Below the pieces are notes generated by a model. The model had not been told where the DNA came from, ran no database searches, and was given only the letters and a program-made list of their open reading frames with translations. Both the position numbers and the translations under genes were made by a program. 64,000 nt of DNA from Methylomonas koyamae (GTDB lineage Bacteria > Pseudomonadota > Gammaproteobacteria > Methylococcales > Methylomonadaceae): positions 62,001 to 126,000 of the forward strand of contig NZ_PPPU01000012.1 in NCBI RefSeq assembly GCF_006483455.1, read 5' to 3'. Shown piece by piece: positions 57,366-64,000 of this stretch. The first letter of the stretch is position 1. Every line of letters starts with the position of its first letter.

Positions 57366-59333
57366 TCAACCGATACTGAACTGCGCAATTAAATCGCGCA
57401 AATTGCGGTTGATGCCGGTGATGGCCGATGCGCTGGCTTTGTTGTTTTGGGCTTCGCGGCTGGTTTGCCGGGCCAATTCCGCGGTCTGGTTGAAACTGGT
57501 GGCGACACGTTCGCTGGCTTGGGATTGTTGTAGCGAGGTCTCGGCGATGATTCGGCTTTGTTGCAATAGGCTGGCTACCGAGTCTTTGATGCCGGCAAAA
57601 ACCTGACCGACTTGTTCGACGGCTGCGGCGGTATTTTTGGCGGCGCTTTGTTGGCCGTCCATCAAGTCCACCGTGTCGGCGGTCGCGGCATTCAGCTTCT
57701 CGACCAGGGTGCGGATTTGCCCGGCCGAAACCGCCGTTTGCGCCGCCAGCTTGCGCACTTCGTCGGCCACCACCGCGAAGCCTCGGCCGTGCTGGCCGGC
57801 CCTGGCAGCCTCGATAGCCGCATTCAAGGCCAGCAGATTGATTTGTTCGTTAAAACCTTGAATCACATCCAGCACGTTGCCGATGCCCGCCGCATCGCGT
57901 TGCAAGCGCTCCAATGCGCGGCCGGTGGCTTCGTTGCAGCGGTCCAGCGTGTCGATTTGCTCCCGGGTATGTTGCATCGTGGACAGGCCGCGGTCGATCA
58001 AATCCCGCGCCGACGCCGTCACGCTTTGCGAATGGGCGGCATGGTCGGCAACGCTGGCAAACGAACGGTGTAGTTCGGTCATCTGGCGGGCGCCGTTCTC
58101 GGTGGCGAGGCGTTGGTCGGCGATAATGGTTTCCAGGCTTGCGGCAACCTGCAGGATATTCTGGCCGTGCCGGTTTAGCTCGGACGATTCCTGGTTGATG
58201 TTGCGGATTAGCCGTTCGAAGTAATCGTGCAGTTTCAGCAGCGAATCTTTCAGCAGGTTTATCTCGGCGATCCGGCTGCTTAAGTCGACCGAGCCGCGCA
58301 GATTGCCGTTGGCCAAACGGTCGACATGGCCGCTGATATAGCCGATAACTTCGGCAAGATGGCGTTTCAGATAAATCATCAAGCCGCTGATTGCGACCAG
58401 CACGGCGGTACACAAACCGACGATTCCGTACAGTACCCGCTCGTAGGCTTGGTATTCGGCGGAAATTTCGCCGCGTAATCCGTCCAGGCGTTGCTGCAGC
58501 GCATGCATTTGCTGTTCCGCCTGGTCCTGCCCGGCTTTTTTCTGGGCGATCAACTGGCTGGCGTTGGCCAGTTCTTTGTCGTAACGCTTCGTCAGTGCGG
58601 CGATTTCGGCCACCGGTTCGGCGGCGAAATCCTCCGCCGGCCGGTCTGTTCCGGCCAGCGCCAAGCCGAAATCGGGTTCATCGGCAGCTTGCGGCTTCAA
58701 TAAACCCAGCAACGGCAGGTGTTGGATGCGTTCCGTTACGGCGATGAGCTGCTGCAGATAGTGGTGCACGTTGTCCGGCGAACCGTTGCCGCGGGAAGCA
58801 AAATAACTTTGCCTAGCTCGGGACAGCGACAGCAAAGCGGTTTGCGCCTGGCTGAGCGTCACCCAGTAAAGCTGTTTGGTGTGGTTTTCGGCCGGCGCCC
58901 GCTCGGCGTAATCGAGCAAGGTTTGCAGATGGCCGGCGAGCTGTTGTTCGTTATTGATCAATAGCAGTTGCGGGTCGGCCAGCTTGCCGGCGGCGGCCAA
59001 TTCGGCGATCACCGATTCCTGCACGTTGCGGAGCAGGTCCAGAAGCGGCGTTTTCAGATGGGCGGCGATTGTTGGGTTGGCTTCGAGATCGTTAACGGTC
59101 TGGCGGACGTTGTGGTCTATCGCGGTCAGCAGCGTGGCGTCGCCGGTAGACAAATAGGCAAAGATCGGCTGGCTGACCTGCAGGTAAAAGCCGTTTTGCT
59201 GTTGTCCGAAATATTCGACGGCCGAAAACGCCTGGTTTAAGTGGCGCAACGCGGAGACTACGGCAATGGTGAAACCGCTGAGCGTAAGGATTAACAGTAG
59301 GCTGACGATCTTGGTAATTCGGCTGATGTTCAT
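57366..59333 (-). CDS. Methyl-accepting chemotaxis protein
   Basis: This 655-residue protein has a membrane helix at about 8-28, a periplasmic helical sensor region to about 295, a second membrane helix (about 295-318, [21 protein letters not shown]), a HAMP-like linker and the cytoplasmic signalling domain with the conserved hairpin [38 protein letters not shown]. The ligand is unknown. No other chemotaxis gene lies beside it. ATG 59333 is the likely start; no strong ribosome site is visible. Confidence 0.9.
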   Translation of the reverse strand: MNISRITKIVSLLLILTLSGFTIAVVSALRHLNQAFSAVEYFGQQQNGFYLQVSQPIFAYLSTGDATLLTAIDHNVRQTVNDLEANPTIAAHLKTPLLDLLRNVQESVIAELAAAGKLADPQLLLINNEQQLAGHLQTLLDYAERAPAENHTKQLYWVTLSQAQTALLSLSRARQSYFASRGNGSPDNVHHYLQQLIAVTERIQHLPLLGLLKPQAADEPDFGLALAGTDRPAEDFAAEPVAEIAALTKRYDKELANASQLIAQKKAGQDQAEQQMHALQQRLDGLRGEISAEYQAYERVLYGIVGLCTAVLVAISGLMIYLKRHLAEVIGYISGHVDRLANGNLRGSVDLSSRIAEINLLKDSLLKLHDYFERLIRNINQESSELNRHGQNILQVAASLETIIADQRLATENGARQMTELHRSFASVADHAAHSQSVTASARDLIDRGLSTMQHTREQIDTLDRCNEATGRALERLQRDAAGIGNVLDVIQGFNEQINLLALNAAIEAARAGQHGRGFAVVADEVRKLAAQTAVSAGQIRTLVEKLNAATADTVDLMDGQQSAAKNTAAAVEQVGQVFAGIKDSVASLLQQSRIIAETSLQQSQASERVATSFNQTAELARQTSREAQNNKASASAITGINRNLRDLIAQFSIG

Positions 59334-59428
59334 GGGCGAAAATAGCAATCGGTAATTTGGAAAATACTTGGCGGTTTAACGGACAGCAGCCGGCCTAACT
59401 TAGGCGTTGAAAGGCGCTGGTTTTGCCC

Positions 59429-59675
59429 CTAAACAGCAATGGCTGGATAGTGCGGGTCGTTGATTTGCCCGATTTGAGCGACTCTGGTGGCGATGCTGAT
59501 ATTGGCCGTCGATTGTTGGCAGAGTCGGGTGACATGGGCGTTTGTCTGTGCCCTTCCGGACCTTAGGTTTGAATCGATGCGCCGGATAACGGCCGATGGA
59601 ATCCCTAACGGCAAAACCGCCAATTACCGCCACAAAAATCACCGGCGAGCTGGCCTTGGTGTCGATGTCCTTCAT
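59429..59675 (-). pseudogene. Small exported protein gene, frameshifted
   Basis: An ATG at 59675 with an AGGAG site starts MKDIDTKASSPVIFVAVIGG, and the frame then turns into Arg/His/Ser-rich nonsense-like sequence. A one-base shift near 59610 restores LPLGIPSAVIRRIDSNLRSG and a normal composition to a stop at 59429. The most likely reading is a small secreted or membrane protein broken by an indel. A sequencing error is also possible. Confidence 0.45.
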
Positions 59676-60074
59676 CGTTTCTGACTCCTGGTATGGTTAA
59701 GGCGCGGTGAGTTCGCGCGGCGGATGTTAAAACGGAATTGCGACAACTTTGTTACAGATTCGGGCCGGCGCTATTTCGATGGATAAATTGCCGGCTAGCC
59801 GGCAATTTCGGCAAGAAATTCGCCATGCGGGGTCGGGGGTGGCCGCGAATTCTGGCGTGAGGGCTAGGGAAATATTGCTGCCGACTCGGAATGCCGAAAG
59901 TTCGGCGGCGGGATCAATTTGGCGGGATTGTCAGGGATTGTTTCTGATTAGATACACGGGCGGCATGCGCTGGCCGCGCCGCCCCGGTGGGGGGGCGACG
60001 ACTGCCGGTTGAACCGGTTGAGCCCCGATCTCGGTCTAGTGAGCGTTACTGCGAAATTGTTGTCGGATTTTCTG
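59676..60074. other. Intergenic region with a perfect palindrome
   Basis: These 399 bases hold no convincing gene. They contain a perfect 24-base palindrome with half-site AAATTGCCGGCT at 59785-59808. The region is otherwise less GC-rich than coding parts. Confidence 0.5.
59785..59808. repeat. Perfect 24-base palindrome
   Basis: AAATTGCCGGCT is followed immediately by its exact complement. It may be an operator for a dimeric regulator or a REP-like unit. No T-run follows. Confidence 0.55.
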
Positions 60075-60608
60075 TTAATGCCAACCGCCGTACTGGGTGG
60101 TCGGGTCGCCGCGGAAACCGGAGGTGGTTTTGTTGGCGTCGGGCACGTGCGCGGTTTCTTCCGCCGCTCTGACCATGTTGCCATGGCTGTAGCCGCCCAT
60201 GGCCTTGGCCTGTTTGGCTATGGCGGTCGTGGTCGGGTTGATGTCGTATTTGCCGGAGTCGGGATGGATGATGACGCTGACCAGTTCGTCGGCGCCCGAG
60301 CCGTAACTCAAGATCAGCGGCAGCGGCGTATTGGCCGGCACTGGTATCTCGAACCGCGGGCTGTTGTTCAATTCGGTGCTGGCGATCAATTTGCCGGCTT
60401 CGGAGCGCAACTTGACTTCGCCGGATTTGATCGGACCGCTGTTGTTGCTGACCGCACCGGTCAGGCTGGCCGCCCGTAAATGTTGGGCGCCGGCCGGCTT
60501 GGCGACGATGGTCTTGGGTTGCTCCTGGCCGCAGCCGGCCAGCAAAGCGCCGCTCAACAGCGCCAGCGCCGCGACCGGAAAAATCAGGTGTTTGGGGTGT
60601 GTTTTCAT
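60075..60608 (-). CDS. Lipoprotein
   Basis: The 177-residue product has a lipoprotein signal with lipobox LLAGC at C26. A small beta-rich domain (about 48-130) contains LTGAVSNNSGPIKSGEVKLR, resembling carboxypeptidase-regulatory or invasin-type folds. The end is Gly-rich (DPTTQYGGWH). Methylotrophs have many such small lipoproteins; no specific function is known. The start is well supported by its GGAGG site. Confidence 0.75.
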   Translation of the reverse strand: MKTHPKHLIFPVAALALLSGALLAGCGQEQPKTIVAKPAGAQHLRAASLTGAVSNNSGPIKSGEVKLRSEAGKLIASTELNNSPRFEIPVPANTPLPLILSYGSGADELVSVIIHPDSGKYDINPTTTAIAKQAKAMGGYSHGNMVRAAEETAHVPDANKTTSGFRGDPTTQYGGWH

Positions 60609-60686
60609 GGGGTTCTCCTCCGTTGCCGGCTAAAGATACCCGTTTCGCCGATGGCCGACAAGGCCGCGCCCTTGCTCAGATTGCAG

Positions 60687-60715
60687 TTGAATAATGCCGG
60701 TAACGCCGTTATATT
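60687..60715 (+). promoter_or_regulatory. Sigma-70 promoter of yajQ
   Basis: TTGAAT (60687-60692) and TATATT (60710-60715) are separated by 17 bases and lie 30 bases before the yajQ start codon. Confidence 0.5.
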
Positions 60716-60745
60716 GCCTGGCTTTTATACTTGTAAATCAATGCC

Positions 60746-61228
60746 ATGCCATCATTCGACATCGTTTCCGAACTCGATAGCCACGAAGTGACCAACGCCG
60801 TGGACCAAGCCAACAAGGAAGTCTCGACCCGTTTCGACTTCAAGGGCTCCAATGCCAATTTCGAACAGACCGACGACGGCATTATGATGAAAGCCGAATC
60901 GACCTTCCAATTGCAGCAAATGCTGCCGATTCTGTATGCCAAGATGAGCAAGCGCGGCATCGACATTTCGGCGCTGGAGAGCGGAAAAATCACCGATACC
61001 GGCAAGACCGCCAGCCAGATCATTGCCTTGAAGCAAGGCATCGGCAGCGATCTGGCGAAGAAAATCGTCAAACTGATCAAAGATAAAAAAATGAAAGTGC
61101 AGGCCGCGATCAACGGCGACAAGGTGCGCGTGACCGGCAAGAAAAGGGACGATCTGCAGGAAGTGATCCAGATGCTGCGCACTGAGGATCTGGAACAACC
61201 GCTGCAATTCAACAATTTCCGGGATTGA
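60746..61228 (+). CDS. yajQ: YajQ family nucleotide-binding protein
   Basis: The 160-residue product starts MPSFDIVSELDSHEVTNAVD and contains TRFDFKGSNANFEQTDDGI, SKRGIDISALESGKI and KVRVTGKKRDDLQEVIQML, covering the two ferredoxin-like halves of YajQ. Members bind cyclic-di-GMP or other nucleotides and act as regulators. It is divergent from the lipoprotein gene. Confidence 0.96.
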   Translation: MPSFDIVSELDSHEVTNAVDQANKEVSTRFDFKGSNANFEQTDDGIMMKAESTFQLQQMLPILYAKMSKRGIDISALESGKITDTGKTASQIIALKQGIGSDLAKKIVKLIKDKKMKVQAAINGDKVRVTGKKRDDLQEVIQMLRTEDLEQPLQFNNFRD

Positions 61229-61247
61229 TCCCGGCCGGCAGACCCTG

Positions 61248-61901
61248 GTGGAAGCGCGCATCGGCCATCCGGCACCGCCGCTGGCAATCGGCGAATGGCT
61301 GCAGGGCCGGCCGACGCCACTGGCCGATCTAGCCGGACGCGTGGTGCTGGTGGCGGTATTCCAGGTCAATTGCCCCGGCTGCTTTTTGCATTGCCTGCCG
61401 CGGGCCGAGGATTTGCATTGGCGCTACCAGGACTATGGCTTGACCGTGTTGGGCCTGGCCACCGCGTTCGAGGATTTCGACAAAAACACGGTCGGCAATT
61501 TACGTTTGTTGCTGGACAGCGGCCGCGTGATCGGCGAAACCGAAAAACTGTTGCAGCAGCATGCGCTTCTCAAAGGCGAGCGGCTGCCGTATTCCTTGAG
61601 TTTTCCGGTGGCGATGGACTGGCTGGTGCCGCAATCGGCGGATAATCTCGAAGTCGAGATCGACGCATTCGTCGCCCGACAATTGCCGGATTTCGAGAGT
61701 CGCCCGCCGACGGAACGCCAAGTCATCCGCGCCCGGCTGCGGGCCTATTTCGCGCAACGGCCGTTCCGTCCGGAAACCTTCGAGCGCTATCGGCTGCAAG
61801 GCACGCCGTCGTATCTGTTGATCGATAGGACCGGCATCCTGCGTGCCAGCCGCTTCGGCGCCTACGACGAGCTGGAAACCGATCTGATCGGCCTGCTCTA
61901 A
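61248..61901 (+). CDS. Thioredoxin-like/TlpA-type protein
   Basis: The 217-residue product (GTG start at 61248) contains [20 protein letters not shown], a thioredoxin-like active site CPGC, and [20 protein letters not shown] near the end with the cis-proline. The middle carries a large insertion (about 80-150). It is probably a cytoplasmic redox protein or peroxiredoxin-like reductase. It starts 19 bases after yajQ; the absence of a clear ribosome site leaves the start open. Confidence 0.8.
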   Translation: MEARIGHPAPPLAIGEWLQGRPTPLADLAGRVVLVAVFQVNCPGCFLHCLPRAEDLHWRYQDYGLTVLGLATAFEDFDKNTVGNLRLLLDSGRVIGETEKLLQQHALLKGERLPYSLSFPVAMDWLVPQSADNLEVEIDAFVARQLPDFESRPPTERQVIRARLRAYFAQRPFRPETFERYRLQGTPSYLLIDRTGILRASRFGAYDELETDLIGLL

Positions 61902-61950
61902 AACTCGCCGGCGTTGGCCGGCTTTTTCCAACCCCCCAAGGATATTTTCG

Positions 61951-63456
61951 ATGACCGAACCGCTGCTGATCGCCAAATCCGCCACCGCCGAGTTGCACTT
62001 GTTGCCGGCCATGGCCAATCGCCACGGCTTGATTGCCGGCGCCACCGGCACCGGCAAGACCATTACCTTGCAAACGCTGGCCGAGGCTTTTTCCGAGATC
62101 GGCGTGCCGGTATTCATGGCCGACGTCAAAGGCGATCTGTCCGGGTTGAGCCGGCCGGGTGGCGGCAACGCCAAAGTCGACGCGCGTCTGGCCGAATTGG
62201 GCCTGCCGGAACTGCAACCGGCGGCCGCACCGGTGTTGTTTTGGGACGTGTTCGGCGCCAAAGGCCATCCGTTGCGTTCGACCGTGTCGGAGATGGGGCC
62301 GCTGCTGCTGGCGCGAATGTTGGATTTGAACGAAGTGCAGAGCGGGGTGTTGACCGCCGCCTTCAAAATCGCCGACGACAACGGCTGGCTGCTGCTGGAT
62401 TTGAAAGACCTGAAAACAATGTTGCAGTACGCCTCTGAACATGCGTCCGAGCTGGCCGGAGAGTACGGCAGTATCTCGGCGGCCAGCGTCGGTGCGATTC
62501 AGCGCGGCTTGCTGCAACTGGAACACGAAGGCGGCGAAAAACTGTTCGGCGAGCCGGCGCTGGATTTCAACGATCTGCTGCAAACCGAAGGCGGCCGCGG
62601 CGTAATCAACATCCTGGCCGCCGATACCCTGTATAACTCGCCGCGGGTTTACGCCACCTTGTTGCTGTGGCTGCTGTCGGAGTTGTTCGAAAACCTGCCG
62701 GAAGCCGGCGATCTGGACAAGCCGAAGCTAGTGTTCTTCTTCGACGAGGCGCATTTGCTGTTCAACGACGCCCCGGCTGCGCTGTTGCAAAAAATCGAAC
62801 AGGTGGTGCGATTGATCCGTTCCAAAGGCGTCGGCGTCTATTTCGTCAGCCAAAATCCGCTGGATATTCCGGACGTGATTCTGGGCCAGCTTGGCAACCG
62901 GGTGCAGCATGCGTTGCGGGCCTTCACGCCGCGCGACCAAAAGGCGGTGAAAGCCGCTGCCGAAACCTTCAGAACTAACCCCAAGTTGGACGTCACCGCG
63001 GCAATCGGCGAACTGGGCGTCGGCGAGGCGTTGGTATCGTTTCTGGAAGCCAAAGGGACGCCGGCCATTGTCGAGCGGGCCCTGATCAAACCGCCGCGCT
63101 CGCGGATCGGGCCGGCCAGCGACGCCGAGCGGCGGGAGACGATAGCCAGCTCGGTGATCGCCGGCCATTACGAAAAACAAGTCGACAGGGAATCGGCTTA
63201 CGAGATTCTGAAAGGCCGCGCCGAGCAAGCCGGGCCGGCCGGAAGTGGCGATACCGGCGGCAGCGGTTTCGATTGGGGCGAGGTGTTGATGGGCGGCGGG
63301 GCCAGTAAATCGACTTCCCGCCGCGGCCGACGAAGTTCGGCCGAAACCGTGCTGGAGGCTGCAGCCAAAAGCGCGGCGCGCAGCATCGGCCAGGAAGTCG
63401 GCAAGCAAATCATTCGCGGCGTTTTAGGTTCTTTGTTGGGCGGGCGCCGCCGCTAG
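61951..63456 (+). CDS. DUF853 family HerA-like ATPase (YjgR)
   Basis: The 501-residue product has Walker A GATGTGKT at 30-37, the DVKGDLSG motif, a Walker B region [13 protein letters not shown] and an arginine-finger-type segment ([20 protein letters not shown]). It belongs to the DUF853/YjgR group, related to HerA helicases. The C-terminal tail is rich in Gly and Arg. The cellular role is unknown. Confidence 0.92.
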   Translation: MTEPLLIAKSATAELHLLPAMANRHGLIAGATGTGKTITLQTLAEAFSEIGVPVFMADVKGDLSGLSRPGGGNAKVDARLAELGLPELQPAAAPVLFWDVFGAKGHPLRSTVSEMGPLLLARMLDLNEVQSGVLTAAFKIADDNGWLLLDLKDLKTMLQYASEHASELAGEYGSISAASVGAIQRGLLQLEHEGGEKLFGEPALDFNDLLQTEGGRGVINILAADTLYNSPRVYATLLLWLLSELFENLPEAGDLDKPKLVFFFDEAHLLFNDAPAALLQKIEQVVRLIRSKGVGVYFVSQNPLDIPDVILGQLGNRVQHALRAFTPRDQKAVKAAAETFRTNPKLDVTAAIGELGVGEALVSFLEAKGTPAIVERALIKPPRSRIGPASDAERRETIASSVIAGHYEKQVDRESAYEILKGRAEQAGPAGSGDTGGSGFDWGEVLMGGGASKSTSRRGRRSSAETVLEAAAKSAARSIGQEVGKQIIRGVLGSLLGGRRR

Positions 63457-63536
63457 CGGCAAACATTGCTGACACCACGCTGTCAGGAGGGCTGTTTTAG
63501 GATGGCGGCTCTTTTAAACCAATGGAGGAATCCACC

Positions 63537-63911
63537 ATGAATCAAAATATCGCAACCTGGTTCGAATTGCCTGCAACCGACCTCGGCCGCGCCCAGGATT
63601 TTTACCGTAGCGTCTTGGATACCAGTTTCAAGCTGGAGGACATGAGCGACATGCAATTGGCGATTTTCGAAGCCGAAGACGGCGCGGTCAGCGGCATGTT
63701 GGTGAAAAGTGAGCACTATCAACCCTCGGCAACCGGAGCCGTGGTGTATTTCAACGGCGGTGAAGATCTGAGCCAACCTTTGGCTAAAGTCGAAGCCGCC
63801 GGCGGCAAGGTCTTGATGCCGAAAACGCCGATCCACGACGGCGAATGCGGTTACTTCGCGCTGGTGCTGGACAGCGAGGGCAATCGAGTCGGCCTGTACT
63901 CACCGGCATAA
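63537..63911 (+). CDS. VOC (glyoxalase/bleomycin resistance-like) family protein
   Basis: The 124-residue product has the two beta-alpha-beta-beta-beta units of the VOC fold: ATWFELPATDLGRAQDFYRS, LAIFEAEDGAVSGMLV, GAVVYFNGGEDLSQPLAKVE and CGYFALVLDSEGNRVGLYSP. Which metal or substrate it uses cannot be read off. GGAGG precedes the ATG at 63537. A YafY-type regulator starts just downstream, a recurrent neighbourhood. Confidence 0.92.
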   Translation: MNQNIATWFELPATDLGRAQDFYRSVLDTSFKLEDMSDMQLAIFEAEDGAVSGMLVKSEHYQPSATGAVVYFNGGEDLSQPLAKVEAAGGKVLMPKTPIHDGECGYFALVLDSEGNRVGLYSPA

Positions 63912-63929
63912 TCCGAAGCGGCAGCCGCG

Positions 63930-64000
63930 ATGCGCAGAGCCGACCGTCTGTTTCAGATCGTGCAGATTCTGCGCAATCGGCGGCTGGTCACGGCCAAGGC
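63930..64000 (+). CDS. YafY/WYL-type transcriptional regulator, N-terminus
   Basis: Only the first 23 codons are visible, reading MRRADRLFQIVQILRNRRLV and on. This is the standard start of the HTH_11 helix-turn-helix in YafY/DeoR-like WYL regulators. The gene continues beyond the window. Confidence 0.75.
   Translation, partial: MRRADRLFQIVQILRNRRLVTAK

Noticed and set aside
1..64000. CRISPR arrays
   Set aside because: No regularly spaced identical repeats of 24-40 bases were seen anywhere in the window.

Overview
The window looks like a chromosomal segment of a nitrogen-fixing gammaproteobacterium, most likely a Methylomonas-type methanotroph (Methylococcales). The evidence is the typical gammaproteobacterial rpmH-rnpA-yidD-yidC-mnmE block, the sspA-sspB pair, an Azotobacter-like nif accessory cluster (nifU, nifS, nifV, cysE, nifW, nifZ, nifM, clpX, flavodoxin) and PEP-CTERM-type proteins. 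The genus is an inference from gene content.

Layout. 1-9 kb: the end of a RegB/RegA redox two-component pair, tRNA-Lys with a decayed phage integrase beside it, sspB/sspA, a phosphate transporter with its PhoU-like partner, a glycine-zipper lipoprotein, then rpmH to mnmE. 9-33 kb: a long minus-strand operon for a contractile injection system (CIS: sheath, tube, CIS-tube/LysM protein, VgrG-like spike, PAAR-like tip, gp25, baseplate J- and I-like proteins, tail terminator). It also encodes a PASTA membrane protein, two caspase-like proteins, a CHAT-type protease, an MlaD-like lipoprotein and a GH24 lysozyme; an autotransporter-type barrel lies upstream. No AAA+ ATPase for the CIS is present in the window.

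33-57 kb: a nitrogen-fixation region. It holds a NifZ-like protein and a SagB-type nitroreductase on the minus strand, iscA-nifU-nifS, a nuclease-like protein, a GntR/PfkB pair, two tandem PEP-CTERM-like proteins, a nifV-orf-cysE-orf-orf-nifW-nifZ-nifM-clpX operon, a glutaredoxin-BolA fusion with nifF, an RseC-like protein, a membrane peptide with modB-modC, an FHA-lytic transglycosylase and a SIR2-like protein. Four places carry a NifA-type upstream site (TGT-N10-ACA) together with a sigma-54 -24/-12 element (GG-N10-GC): before iscA, before nifV, before the mod genes, and before the SIR2-like gene on the minus strand. This links the mod genes and the SIR2-like gene to nitrogen fixation.

57-64 kb: a chemoreceptor, a frameshifted small gene, a lipoprotein, yajQ, a thioredoxin-like protein, a DUF853 ATPase, a VOC protein and the start of a YafY-type regulator.

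The two most unusual items are the CIS operon that carries three export-signalled clan-CD-type proteases, and a pair of inverted copies (about 250 bases each) of a multi-hairpin element between clpX and the glutaredoxin gene, whose stems differ in sequence yet stay self-complementary.
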